Assembly: GCA_945788625.1 (NCBI GenBank)
Contig: CALZMQ010000016.1
Span: 143,181 to 207,180 of the forward strand
Direction of reading: 5' to 3'
Source: an uncultured Woeseiaceae bacterium
Lineage (GTDB): Bacteria; Pseudomonadota; Gammaproteobacteria; Steroidobacterales; Woeseiaceae
DNA: 64,000 bases
The stretch's first letter is position 1. Every line of letters begins with the position of its first letter. Of the stretch, positions 42,913 to 52,894 are shown piece after piece. Under the pieces are notes generated by a model. It saw only the letters and a list, made by a program, of their open reading frames with translations. It had not been told where the DNA came from and did not search any database. The translations under genes and the position numbers were made by a program.

Positions 42913-44646
42913 TTATTCGACACTTTCGGCCGTTTGTGCGCGTTCGATGAGTCCGGACACGCTAAAAAACCGTCCGTTGCGAACCACGGCGATGACGTTG
43001 AGCGCGTCATCGACGTTGCCGAGCGGGTCGCCGTCGACGAACACGAGGTCCGCGACGGCGCCCACCGCGATTCGTCCCAGGAATGGGTCCACACGCAGCG
43101 CGGCGGCGGCATTGGCGCCGGCTGCACGCAAGGCCTGTTCCGGCTTCAGGCGGGCAGCGACCAACGCCCGTAATTCTGCATGCAGCGCGATGCCCGCGGG
43201 CAGGCCATTCGCCTTGCTGCCGAGCACCACGGAACTCGCGCCGGCATCGATGACGGGCGTATCGGCGAATCGGCGTGCGACGGGCATCCGGTGGCCAATC
43301 AGATCTGCCTGGCGGGATTGCAGCAATGCGTCCAGACGCGGGGTCATGGAGTCGGCGAGCCCGGATACCGGGCCGCTGTCGCCGTCGGCGGCGCGCATCA
43401 GCCTTGGCCCGGGCGTCATCTTGCCCGACCAGAGCGTGTTCAGGCGATCGATATCGGCGTGCCTGGTGACCAGTGTTGTGACACCGGTCGTCAACAGCAG
43501 CGGGCCGAATCCGTCATCGGGTCGCTCCGGCAGGCTGGCCGCCGCATCGATGTAGCCGGGCATGACGGTCAGGCCGTCCATGCGGATCACGATCGAGCCG
43601 GGCCGATCGTGATGCGGCTCGACCGCGGCGATGCGGCCGCGATCGATCACAATGTCTACGTCTGTCCGGTAGCCATCTCCGAGCCCGTCGAACATTCGCG
43701 ACGCGTGAATGACGAGAGTGCCGGGAGGTTCGTCGATGCGCGCAAGCTGCCGGCGCTCGCGAGGATCGGGCGCGGTAGCCGCCTGTGTGCGAATCGTCGC
43801 GCGAAACGGTACCGGGGTCGACGTCCAGGAGTCGAACTGGCGCCTGCGGATTTCGCCGTTCGCCGTATAGAACATTCGATGCCTGTCGAGCCAGCTGAGC
43901 GGCGCCAGGACGAATTCCTCGTCACTCGCATAGGCACGTATCAAACGCGGTTGCGACAGGATGATCATCTCGATGCTGGTGCCCGAGTCGTCCTGCCGGT
44001 AGTAGGTGATCAGGCTGCCGTCCGGCCGCCACGACGGGCCTGCAAGCCGGTCGCTGGTGGACAGGAGTACCTCTTCCGCCCGCCCATGTTTGCGCAGGAC
44101 GAGCGACCATTGCCCAGCCAGCCGGTGAACGTAAACGAGGTCGCGACCGTCGGCCGACCACGCCGGGTCCGTTTCGTCGCCGGGCCGATGACTCAGGCGC
44201 CAGTGCAGGCCGGTCGGCAAATCGACCTCCCAAAGATCGAAACCGCTGCCGGTGCGATCGGATGCGTACACGAGTCGCTCGTTGTCCGGGTGCCAGGCGG
44301 GATGGAGGTCGAAATACGAGCCACGGCTGACCGGGCTTGCCTGCCTGGTCGCGATATCGTAAACCCAGAGCCCCTGCGAAACTCCGCCAACGGCCTGGTA
44401 TGCGATGCGGCGCGCGTCGGGCGACCAGCGGGGGCGCTGTGCGGATTTCAGCTTGCTCGTAACGGGCTGCGCTTCGCCGCCGTTACCCGGCACCACCCAT
44501 ATATCGCCGGCCAGGTCGAAGGCGAGCCGCCCGTCTTTGGCGACATCGACCGAGATGTTCCCTCCGCGCGTGATGGTTTCGTCGGCCATAGCCGTAGCGA
44601 TGGCGAGTACCGGGAAAGCAATGAGCGCGACTGCGACGAATCGCAT
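42913..44646 (-). CDS. TolB-like propeller plus degenerate amidohydrolase protein
   Basis: 577 residues with signal peptide (MRFVAVALIAFPVLAIATAMA). Residues ~30-290 form PD40/TolB-type propeller repeats (QRPRWSPDARRIAY, DLHPAWHPDNERLVYASD, ETDPAWSADGRDLVY). The rest is an amidohydrolase-type domain ending DLVFVDGDPLGNVDDALNV. The expected metal motif after PGYID should be HxH but reads AAASLP, and the domain is ~200 residues shorter than usual, so the metal site is probably lost. Family members are periplasmic ~1000 aa proteins. 2 bp after ggt. Confidence 0.8.
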   Translation of the reverse strand: MRFVAVALIAFPVLAIATAMADETITRGGNISVDVAKDGRLAFDLAGDIWVVPGNGGEAQPVTSKLKSAQRPRWSPDARRIAYQAVGGVSQGLWVYDIATRQASPVSRGSYFDLHPAWHPDNERLVYASDRTGSGFDLWEVDLPTGLHWRLSHRPGDETDPAWSADGRDLVYVHRLAGQWSLVLRKHGRAEEVLLSTSDRLAGPSWRPDGSLITYYRQDDSGTSIEMIILSQPRLIRAYASDEEFVLAPLSWLDRHRMFYTANGEIRRRQFDSWTSTPVPFRATIRTQAATAPDPRERRQLARIDEPPGTLVIHASRMFDGLGDGYRTDVDIVIDRGRIAAVEPHHDRPGSIVIRMDGLTVMPGYIDAAASLPERPDDGFGPLLLTTGVTTLVTRHADIDRLNTLWSGKMTPGPRLMRAADGDSGPVSGLADSMTPRLDALLQSRQADLIGHRMPVARRFADTPVIDAGASSVVLGSKANGLPAGIALHAELRALVAARLKPEQALRAAGANAAAALRVDPFLGRIAVGAVADLVFVDGDPLGNVDDALNVIAVVRNGRFFSVSGLIERAQTAESVE

Positions 44647-44648
44647 CG

Positions 44649-46178
44649 TTACTGTGCACCCGGAACGAAAACACCGCCTTCGCGCCGCGGATCGGCGGCA
44701 GCTTCGAAGCCGGTTTCACTGTCGTACACGGCGGCGCCGACGCCACCGAAGTACATGCTAATTTCGGGGAATATCGTTGTCGGCAGGTCGACCTCCGGCA
44801 GATCGAGCCCCGGTTCCGCCATCAGTTTGACGACGTCGCCGCTCGTATCAACGTGCACGCGCGGATGGCCTATGGCATCGCGCAGTGGCATCTCGAATTG
44901 CAGGTAGTTGATCATGAACTGTTGCAGCGCTGTCGTGATCCGGTCGGCGCCCGGGGACCCCGCGGCAAGCACGGCCCCGCGTCGCCTGGCCACACTCGGC
45001 GCCATGTTCGACGGCAGTCTCGAACCCGGCGGCCCGGCGTCGAGCCCACGCCGGTTCAATTCGATTTCCCCGAGGCAGTTATTCAGCCACAAGCCGGTAC
45101 CCGCCGGCATCTCACCCGAACCGTAGCCGGACGACGCGGTGATGGCGCAAGCGGTGCCCTCGTTATCGACAACCGACGTGTGCACTGTCGACGCTGAACT
45201 CCAGCGCGCGAGCAAGCGGCCGCTCCGTGCCGACTCGACCAGTCGCGCGGCTTCTGCGGCGACATCGTCCGCGAGGTCGAGGCGTCGTTTGCGAAAGTCC
45301 AGGCATGCGCGCTGCGATTCCACGAGTTGCGCCAGCGCATCACTGCTCCAGTGTTTGTGCGGCAGGGTTGCACACGCAAGCAACATCGCTGCGAGCATGC
45401 TGCCGCCAACGGCTGGGGGCGGGTTGCTGGCGATCTGCCAGTCGCCGATGTTGGCGATTAGAGGTGCGCGCTCTACTGCGCGGTAACTGCTGAGATCTTC
45501 GGCTGTGAGCATGCCGTCGCCGCCACGGCAGTGGCTCGTGATAGCTGCGGCAATATCGCCCTCGTAGAACACACGCGCCCCGTCTTCCGCGATGAGGGAC
45601 AGGCTGTCCGCGAGATGCGGAACGACCACGTTGTCGCCCGCGTTGAGCAAAGTACCGTCCGCATGGTGCAGGGCGTCGACGCCGTCCCGGCTGCGCCCGA
45701 AGATGCAGTTGCCGGAATAACCCAGGTAGTAGCGGCAGGCCGCCGAGAGCGCGAAGCCGTTTCGGCACGCGCGTATGGTCGGTTCGAATACCGCGGCCCA
45801 GGCTGCACTGCCGTATTTCTTCCAGGCATGTTCCAGTGCCGCGAGTGTCCCGGGGACTGCCACGGAGCCCGGCCCGACCAGCGTTGTTACGCCGCCGCCA
45901 TAGTCGAACGTGACGTCCACCGCACCGTGGCGGCGCTCGTCGTCGGCGAGGCCTTTGCCGGGAACCGCGACATTGCCGTCGATCGTTACCGGATTGCCGT
46001 CAGCACGCCAGATCGTAACGAAAGCGCTGCCGCCGAGCGCGCAGACGCCGGGTTCCGTGTTGATCGTCAGCAGTGCCGCGGCGAGTGCGCAGTCGACGGC
46101 GTTGCCGCCTGCTGCGGCAACTTCCTGCGCCGCATCGGCAGCCAGCTGCGATGTTGTAGCAACAGCAATGTTACGCAA
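44649..46178 (-). CDS. ggt: Gamma-glutamyltransferase family protein
   Basis: 509 residues. Ntn-hydrolase: cleaves gamma-glutamyl bonds of glutathione and related compounds. The autoprocessing Thr is in STVHTSVVDNEGTACAIT; other signatures are GGNAVDCALAAALLTINTEPGVC-like N-terminus, GPGSVAVPGTLAALEHAW, GEMPAGTGLWLNNCLGE and PSNMAPSV. No signal peptide, unlike E. coli Ggt, so it may act in the cytosol. Lies 36 bp after the glutathione-dependent formaldehyde dehydrogenase, suggesting linked glutathione use. Symbol by family; exact substrate not certain. Confidence 0.85.
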   Translation of the reverse strand: MRNIAVATTSQLAADAAQEVAAAGGNAVDCALAAALLTINTEPGVCALGGSAFVTIWRADGNPVTIDGNVAVPGKGLADDERRHGAVDVTFDYGGGVTTLVGPGSVAVPGTLAALEHAWKKYGSAAWAAVFEPTIRACRNGFALSAACRYYLGYSGNCIFGRSRDGVDALHHADGTLLNAGDNVVVPHLADSLSLIAEDGARVFYEGDIAAAITSHCRGGDGMLTAEDLSSYRAVERAPLIANIGDWQIASNPPPAVGGSMLAAMLLACATLPHKHWSSDALAQLVESQRACLDFRKRRLDLADDVAAEAARLVESARSGRLLARWSSASTVHTSVVDNEGTACAITASSGYGSGEMPAGTGLWLNNCLGEIELNRRGLDAGPPGSRLPSNMAPSVARRRGAVLAAGSPGADRITTALQQFMINYLQFEMPLRDAIGHPRVHVDTSGDVVKLMAEPGLDLPEVDLPTTIFPEISMYFGGVGAAVYDSETGFEAAADPRREGGVFVPGAQ

Positions 46179-46214
46179 GGGTGTTCCGGGTTTCGCTGTC
46201 AGGGGCCTTAAGCT

Positions 46215-47396
<1,182 letters not shown>

Positions 47397-47532
47397 TCAA
47401 CCCTGGCCCGGCTCTGAAGGGGTGTTCATGTGGTGTTCATAAAATTAATAAAAACAAAGAGTTGTATTCATTCTCGGTTCATGCGCCCGAACCTACTCTG
47501 GAGGCGCATTAGGAGAGTAACCGGAGATTGAT

Positions 47533-47976
47533 ATGAACAAGATACTGACCATAGCCCTGATTGCCGGTGGCCTGCTGCTTCTGGAATCTCCTGAGGCCGC
47601 AGCTCACAAAGAGATACGCAACGTGTACCCGCCATCGTTCCATTATCGCGTGGAGTCGCGGCGTGCGAAACACATGCCCCACTGGCTGCACCACAAGAAG
47701 TCGTTTCGACGGTGGTACAGGAACTCGCGACTGCGACACAATCGGCGCCTGTCCTGGAATCGGCTGTTCGACATTTATCGCTGGGAGCGCTATCAGGCGA
47801 AGGTGCATCGTCGCAGCCATCGACACCGCGATTGGTATGCCGACGATTACGGCTACAAACGTCACCGCAACTGGTATGACGACGATTACGGCAACAAACG
47901 TCACCGTGACAGCGGCGATGAGCGACGCCGCGGCCGTAACGGCGAGGGCAAGCATGGCGGAGGGCGCGGACATTAA
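47533..47976 (+). CDS. Secreted basic His/Arg/Tyr-rich protein
   Basis: 147 residues with signal peptide MNKILTIALIAGGLLLLESPEAAA and GGAG ribosome site (CCGGAGATTGAT) upstream. The mature part is very basic: KSFRRWYRNSRLRHNRRLSW, then two tandem units of (N/D)WY(A/D)DDYG(Y/N)KRHR at about residues 101-127, and a Gly/Arg/His tail. It may bind metal, nucleic acid or polyphosphate, but nothing shows which. Followed by a strong terminator. The 208-bp gap upstream (47325-47532) is AT-rich around 47430-47475 and probably holds its promoter. Confidence 0.75.
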   Translation: MNKILTIALIAGGLLLLESPEAAAHKEIRNVYPPSFHYRVESRRAKHMPHWLHHKKSFRRWYRNSRLRHNRRLSWNRLFDIYRWERYQAKVHRRSHRHRDWYADDYGYKRHRNWYDDDYGNKRHRDSGDERRRGRNGEGKHGGGRGH

Positions 47977-48003
47977 AGACGCCGTCCGCGGCCTTTAACA
48001 AAC

Positions 48004-48033
48004 AGCCGGCCCGAAAGTTACCGGGCCGGCTTT
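48004..48033 (+). terminator. Intrinsic terminator-like hairpin after the basic secreted protein gene
   Basis: AGCCGGCCC at 48004-48012 pairs perfectly with GGGCCGGCT at 48023-48031 over a 10-nt loop, then TT. The T-run is short, but the stem is strong and sits 27 bp past the stop. Confidence 0.7.
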
Positions 48034-48098
48034 CACTGTGGTCGAGTCTGCTGTAAAACAGGATTCATTGAGGCACTCCTGTATTCCAGATTCACGCT

Positions 48099-49184
48099 AT
48101 GACACTCGACGAATTACGCAAGAACCTGTCTGACGTTGATCGACGCCTCGTTGAACTCATTGCCGAGCGCCAGCGAATTGTTGCAGAAGTCGGTAAGAGC
48201 AAGCTGACGACCGGCACAGGCACGCGCGATTACGCCCGCGAAAAGGACGTGCTCGATGCGGGTCGCGAACAGGCCGAGGCGCTCGGTGTCGATCCGGATG
48301 TTGTCGAAGGCCTCCTGCGCCAGCTCATTCGCACCTCACTCGAAACCCAGGAGCGCGATCGCGTCATTGCCGAGGGTAAGGGTGACGGCCGGCAGGCGCT
48401 GGTCATCGGCGGCGCAGGCAAGATGGGTCGCTGGTTTGTCGATTTTTTCGCATCGCAGGGATTCGCCACGAGCGTCGCCGATACGTCCCTGGAAGACGGT
48501 CCGGGCCGGTTCAGGAACTGGACCGACGCCGGCGTGGATTACGACGTCATCGTCGTTGCTACGCCGCTCGCTGTCTCCGGCAGGATTCTCGCGCAACTTG
48601 CGGTCCTGAATCCTAAAGGCCTGATATTCGACATCGGCTCGCTGAAGTCGCCGCTAATCGACGGTTTGCATGAGCTTCGGTCCGCAGGCTGTCGCGTCAC
48701 GTCGCTGCATCCGATGTACGGTCCCGATACACGCCTGCTGTCCGGCCGGCACCTGATCTTCTGCGATGTCGGGAACGAAGAGGCGACGGCGGCCGCCAAG
48801 GAGCTGTTTGCGGCGACGATGGTCGAGCAGCTCGATATGGGCCTGGACGATCACGATCGACTGATCGCATACGTCCTGGGCCTGTCGCATGCACTGAACA
48901 TCGCGTTTTTCACGGCGCTCGCCGAAAGTGGCGAGGCTGCTCCCGCGCTCGCGAAAATGTCGTCGACGACCTTCGATTCGCAACTGCTTGTTTCACAGGC
49001 GGTCGCCCAGGACAATCCACACTTGTATTTCGAGATCCAGAACCTCAATAAGTTCGGGTTGGGGCCGCTGGACGCACTTTGCGATGCGGCCGGGAGAATC
49101 CGCGAGACTGTCGCGGGTGGAGACGAGCAGGCTTTCGTAGAACTGATGCAAAAGGGCCGTGACTACCTCGCATTGCGGAGCTGA
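48099..49184 (+). CDS. tyrA: Bifunctional chorismate mutase/prephenate dehydrogenase
   Basis: 361 residues. Chorismate mutase domain at about 1-90 (LRKNLSDVDRRLVELIAERQRIVAEVGKSK), then prephenate dehydrogenase with Rossmann motif VIGGAGKMGRWFVDFF, and conserved TSLHPMYGPDTRLLSGR and VLGLSHALNIAFFTALA. Makes 4-hydroxyphenylpyruvate for tyrosine. The fused T-protein form is typical of enteric-type gammaproteobacteria. A GGEEF gene follows after 4 bp. Confidence 0.95.
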   Translation: MTLDELRKNLSDVDRRLVELIAERQRIVAEVGKSKLTTGTGTRDYAREKDVLDAGREQAEALGVDPDVVEGLLRQLIRTSLETQERDRVIAEGKGDGRQALVIGGAGKMGRWFVDFFASQGFATSVADTSLEDGPGRFRNWTDAGVDYDVIVVATPLAVSGRILAQLAVLNPKGLIFDIGSLKSPLIDGLHELRSAGCRVTSLHPMYGPDTRLLSGRHLIFCDVGNEEATAAAKELFAATMVEQLDMGLDDHDRLIAYVLGLSHALNIAFFTALAESGEAAPALAKMSSTTFDSQLLVSQAVAQDNPHLYFEIQNLNKFGLGPLDALCDAAGRIRETVAGGDEQAFVELMQKGRDYLALRS

Positions 49185-49188
49185 ACCG

Positions 49189-50289
49189 ATGTCGAAAGTC
49201 GACGAACTTACAGCGCAGTTGAACGCCACCCGGCGCCAGCTCGATGAAGTCAAGGCCGAGGTCCATCGCAATGACGAGATCTTGCGCCGCACGCAGCGGC
49301 GAGAAGTACAGATGTTGCAGGCGGAGAGCCTCGATGCGTTGATCACAGCATTGATCGACGGCCTTCGCATCAGCTTTGGCGTCGAATACGTGAGTCTCGT
49401 GCTGTGTGACCCGGATTACGACATACGCCACTTGCTGCTCGCAAATGGAACACCCGCCGAAGAGTTCGACAACCTGCTGATGGTGGAGTCCATAGCGGGG
49501 CTCGCGCCGCAGTACATCGCGTTGCGACAGCCATGGCTCGGTACCTACGCCGCTTGCGATCACCAGCTGATTTGCCCGGGCGCGACGGGCATGAGAAGCA
49601 TCGCCATGATTCCGTTGACCTTCCGCCACAAGCTGCTGGGCAGTATCAACCTGTGCAGCGTGGACGCCATGCGGTTTACACGCGCACACGCGAGCGACTT
49701 TCTCGCGCACCTCGGCGTCATCGCCTCATTTTGTGTCGAGAACGTCGTCAACCGCGCCCGCCTGTTGCGCAGCGGATTCACGGACGTCCTTACCGGCTGG
49801 CACAATCGCCGCTACCTCACCGTGCGCCTCAGCGAGGAACTGGCGCGTGCGCGGCGCGATAGCACGACGCTGGTCTGCCTGATGCTCGATGTCGATCACT
49901 TCAAACGTGTGAACGATAACTGGGGACACGCGGCAGGCGATGCCGTACTTCGTGAACTGGCGCAGCGCATCGAATCGCAGGTGCGGGCAAGTGACGTTGC
50001 GGCGCGCTATGGCGGCGAGGAATTCGTCGTGCTGCTGCCGAATACCGACGTTGCGTCGGCGCAATTGCTGGCCGAACGCATCCGGAAGGCCGTGTCCGCT
50101 GCGCCGGTCGACCTGCCGAACGGAGAGTCCGTGACAATTACGGCGTCGATCGGCATTGCGGAGGTGAGGCCGGCGCCGGAGGCCGATGACCTGAAGACGG
50201 TTGGCGATTCCCTGATCGCGCGCGCGGACGTGGCGCTGTATGCCGCCAAATCCGCCGGGCGCGATCGCGTGATGGTGGAGGAGGGTTGA
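49189..50289 (+). CDS. Diguanylate cyclase with N-terminal GAF-like sensor
   Basis: 366 residues from ATG 49189; an upstream in-frame start at 49159 lies inside tyrA. Short coiled coil, then a DUF484/GAF-like domain (~residues 45-190), then a GGDEF domain (~200-360). The active site RYGGEEF is intact and the inhibitory RxxD site (RASD) lies five residues before it, so product inhibition by c-di-GMP is expected. Soluble, no membrane segment. Could link c-di-GMP to the pilus system, but that is inference only. It overlaps the next gene by a base (TGATG). Confidence 0.92.
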   Translation: MSKVDELTAQLNATRRQLDEVKAEVHRNDEILRRTQRREVQMLQAESLDALITALIDGLRISFGVEYVSLVLCDPDYDIRHLLLANGTPAEEFDNLLMVESIAGLAPQYIALRQPWLGTYAACDHQLICPGATGMRSIAMIPLTFRHKLLGSINLCSVDAMRFTRAHASDFLAHLGVIASFCVENVVNRARLLRSGFTDVLTGWHNRRYLTVRLSEELARARRDSTTLVCLMLDVDHFKRVNDNWGHAAGDAVLRELAQRIESQVRASDVAARYGGEEFVVLLPNTDVASAQLLAERIRKAVSAAPVDLPNGESVTITASIGIAEVRPAPEADDLKTVGDSLIARADVALYAAKSAGRDRVMVEEG

Positions 50290-51200
50290 TGCGATACAAG
50301 GTACACCTGTGTTTGCTTGCAGCGGTGGCGCTGCTTTCTGCTTGCGAATCGAAAACCGGATCGCAGGACGCACCGCAGGAACCCGTGGTCGTCTACGCGG
50401 CGCACGCAGCGGAAAGTTATCTGCAGGATTATCTGTCGGGCTTCACTGACGAGACCGGTATCCCGGTCAATATCCGATTCGGCGAGCCACTGCAAAATCT
50501 CAACGAGGTCATCGCGAATCGCGGCTCGCCGCCTGCAGACGTACTGCTGACCACCAGCGTTGCGGAAATCTGGCAAGCGGCGGATGAAGGTGCACTTCGG
50601 CCGATAAAGGGCCCCGCTGTGGCGGAGGTGCCGGACGTGTTGAGGGATCCGGACGGGTTCTGGGCGGCATTCGACGTGCGCTACTCGGCCATAGGCGTAT
50701 CGCCCAAGGTGACCGTACCGGTCGTCAACAGCTATGAGAGCCTGGCGAGTTCGGAGGTGCATGGCAAGGTGTGCCTGTCGTCGTCGGCCTTGCCGGTCAA
50801 TCGCGCGCTTATCGCGATGTTGATCGAGGACAAGGGTCCGCGGCAGGCGGAAATCCTGGTGCGCGGCTGGGTCAGGAACCTCGCGTTGCCACCGTTCGAA
50901 AAAGAGGAGGACCTCATCGAGGCGCTGCGGTCCGGCACCTGTCACTACGGCGTATTATCGAGCTCCGTTGCCAGCGATCGCGTCAAGTCCATCGGGCCGG
51001 TGCCGTTATACATCGATATTGATGGCGTCGGCGTTGCTCGCCACGCGCGTTATCCCGAGTCGGCTGACAAACTGGTCAACTGGATGCTGCAACAACAGTC
51101 CTTGCAGCAACCTGCTTCGTCCAACGGACGCAACATCGGCCTGGCCGGCTGGCGGGACGAGGACGCAGTTCTGCTGGCGGAGAGGGCCGGCTACCGGTAA
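50289..51200 (+). CDS. Extracellular solute-binding lipoprotein (FutA/FbpA-like)
   Basis: 303 residues from ATG 50289, overlapping the cyclase stop. Lipoprotein signal LLAAVALLSACES. Class of ferric-iron/spermidine-type binding proteins: VVVYAAHAAESYLQDYLSGF, TGIPVNIRFG, PPADVLLTTSVAEI, FDVRYSAIGVSP. Members bind ferric iron, sulfate or similar anions. No matching FbpB/C-type permease or ATPase is adjacent; the neighbouring permease is FecCD type and convergent (10-bp overlap). Confidence 0.78.
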   Translation: MRYKVHLCLLAAVALLSACESKTGSQDAPQEPVVVYAAHAAESYLQDYLSGFTDETGIPVNIRFGEPLQNLNEVIANRGSPPADVLLTTSVAEIWQAADEGALRPIKGPAVAEVPDVLRDPDGFWAAFDVRYSAIGVSPKVTVPVVNSYESLASSEVHGKVCLSSSALPVNRALIAMLIEDKGPRQAEILVRGWVRNLALPPFEKEEDLIEALRSGTCHYGVLSSSVASDRVKSIGPVPLYIDIDGVGVARHARYPESADKLVNWMLQQQSLQQPASSNGRNIGLAGWRDEDAVLLAERAGYR

Positions 51201-52180
51201 CGATCGGCCCGGACACGGCTCATCAGTACCAGGAACAGCGGTACGCCGATTGCGGCCGTGAGGGCACCGACCGGCAACTGCCGCGGCGCCATGACGGTGC
51301 GCGCCAGGGTATCGGCCACTACCAGCAATGCCCCGCCCGCCAGTGCAGACGCCGGCAGGACCACCCGATGATCGCTGCCCGCGACCAGCCTGACGAGATG
51401 CGGAATCACGAGGCCGATAAAGCCGATTACGCCGACGGTGGTCACGGCCAGTGCCGTGGCAAGCGCCGAGGCGGCGAAGATGAGATAGCGAAATCCGCGC
51501 ACCGGAAGGCCGACGATGGCTGCCTGCAATTCGCCGCGCGACAACACGTTCAGGTGGCGTGCACCCAGTGTGCCGAGCACCACGAGAACACCCAGCAGCC
51601 ACAAGGTCCTGGCGGGCTCGAAGGCGAAGCTCAGATCGCCCATCAGCCAGAACAGCATGCCGCGGAGATTCTGGTCGGGGCTCAGCGCAAGTAGCAGCGT
51701 CGTTGCGGCGCTGAAGCCGGCCGCGAGGACGACCCCCGTCAGCAGCAAGCGGGCCGGCGTCCAACTGCCCGTGCCGTGGGCAATCGAGAATACGAGCAGC
51801 GTTGCAGCCATCGCGCCGCCGAACGCCGACAGGTCAACCACGGCGCTGCCCATCCCGATCATCATCGCCAGCAAAGCCGCAACGGCCGCGCCGCCCGAAC
51901 TGCCCAGTATGTAGGGTTCGGCCAACGGGTTTCTCAGCAGGACCTGCATCAGAACGCCCGCGACGGCCAGCAGTCCGCCGACCGCAAATGCGGTCAATGC
52001 GCGCGGCAAACGCAACTCGATGACGAGCGAGCGGACCTGTTCCGTGCCGCTGCCGCGGAGCGCCTGCAGCGTTTCAGGAAGGCTGACGTCAGCGCTGCCG
52101 GTTGCCAGCGCCACGGCGAAAGACGCTGCGACGACGAGCAGCAATCCGGCGAACAGGATTCCGTTCCGGCCTGTGAACAA
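51191..52180 (-). CDS. btuC: FecCD/BtuC-family ABC permease
   Basis: About 329 residues from TTG 52180, chosen because AGGAG stands 7 bp before it; TTG 52186 is an alternative. Around ten hydrophobic helices; family motifs ELRLPRALTAFAVGGLLAVAG, NPLAEPYILGSSGGAA, GFIGLVIPHLVRLVAGSDHR. Such permeases import B12, heme or iron-siderophores. With BtuF and BtuD homologues in the same region I infer cobalamin, though they are 13-18 kb away. The open frame extends far upstream through antisense of rppH; rejected. No ATPase or binding protein is directly adjacent. Confidence 0.8.
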   Translation of the reverse strand: MFTGRNGILFAGLLLVVAASFAVALATGSADVSLPETLQALRGSGTEQVRSLVIELRLPRALTAFAVGGLLAVAGVLMQVLLRNPLAEPYILGSSGGAAVAALLAMMIGMGSAVVDLSAFGGAMAATLLVFSIAHGTGSWTPARLLLTGVVLAAGFSAATTLLLALSPDQNLRGMLFWLMGDLSFAFEPARTLWLLGVLVVLGTLGARHLNVLSRGELQAAIVGLPVRGFRYLIFAASALATALAVTTVGVIGFIGLVIPHLVRLVAGSDHRVVLPASALAGGALLVVADTLARTVMAPRQLPVGALTAAIGVPLFLVLMSRVRADRYR

Positions 52181-52252
52181 CGACAATCTCCTGGGGCGGG
52201 GGGCGACGGATAGTGTAAAGTAATCGGCAGTCAGATTTTTAGTACGGTTGCT

Positions 52253-52843
52253 ATGGGCAACGATTGGATTGACGCCGAAGGGTTTCGCGCGAACGTCGGT
52301 ATTATCCTTGCGAACTTCGACAACAAGCTGTTGCTTGGCGGTCGTATAGGTGCCAGGGGCTGGCAATTTCCGCAAGGTGGCATGCTGGAGGGCGAGGAGC
52401 CCATCGATGCGATGTTTCGTGAGCTGCACGAAGAGGTCGGTCTCGACGAGGACGACGTCGAAGTGCTGGGCGTTACGCGCGACTGGCTGCGTTACCGCCT
52501 GCCGGACAAGTTCATCCGCCGCCACAGCGAGCCGCTTTGCATAGGGCAAAAACAGCGCTGGTTCATTTTGCGGCTGATCTCGGACGCGGAAAGAGTCCGC
52601 TTCGACCGCTCTGAGAAACCCGAATTCGATCGAATCCGCTGGGTCAATTTCTGGCGGCCCGTCAACGAGGTCATCTATTTCAAGCGGCGGGTCTATGCGT
52701 GCGCCCTGCACGAACTCGGGCCGATCGTGCACCCGGACGGCCTGCCGCAGCGGCCTCGCTGGTGGCCGAAACGCTGGCGTGCCGCGTTCGACAAGGACAT
52801 CGCGCGCATGGAGAAAGCGGCGGCCGAGCTGTCCATTCCGTGA
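52253..52843 (+). CDS. rppH: RNA pyrophosphohydrolase (Nudix)
   Basis: 196 residues. Removes pyrophosphate from 5'-triphosphate mRNAs, starting decay. Nudix box GGMLEGEEPIDAMFRELHEEVGL-type (GX5EX7REUXEEXGU) is intact at about residues 42-64, preceded by FRANVGIILANFDNKLLLGGR and WQFPQGG. The later WFILRL and RRVYACAL segments are typical of RppH. It is somewhat longer than E. coli RppH (176 aa) by a C-terminal helix. Confidence 0.95.
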   Translation: MGNDWIDAEGFRANVGIILANFDNKLLLGGRIGARGWQFPQGGMLEGEEPIDAMFRELHEEVGLDEDDVEVLGVTRDWLRYRLPDKFIRRHSEPLCIGQKQRWFILRLISDAERVRFDRSEKPEFDRIRWVNFWRPVNEVIYFKRRVYACALHELGPIVHPDGLPQRPRWWPKRWRAAFDKDIARMEKAAAELSIP

Positions 52844-52894
52844 CGGGGTGCACTTCTGTTTGCCCGGGGCACCGCGTAACATAACGTCCTTTGC

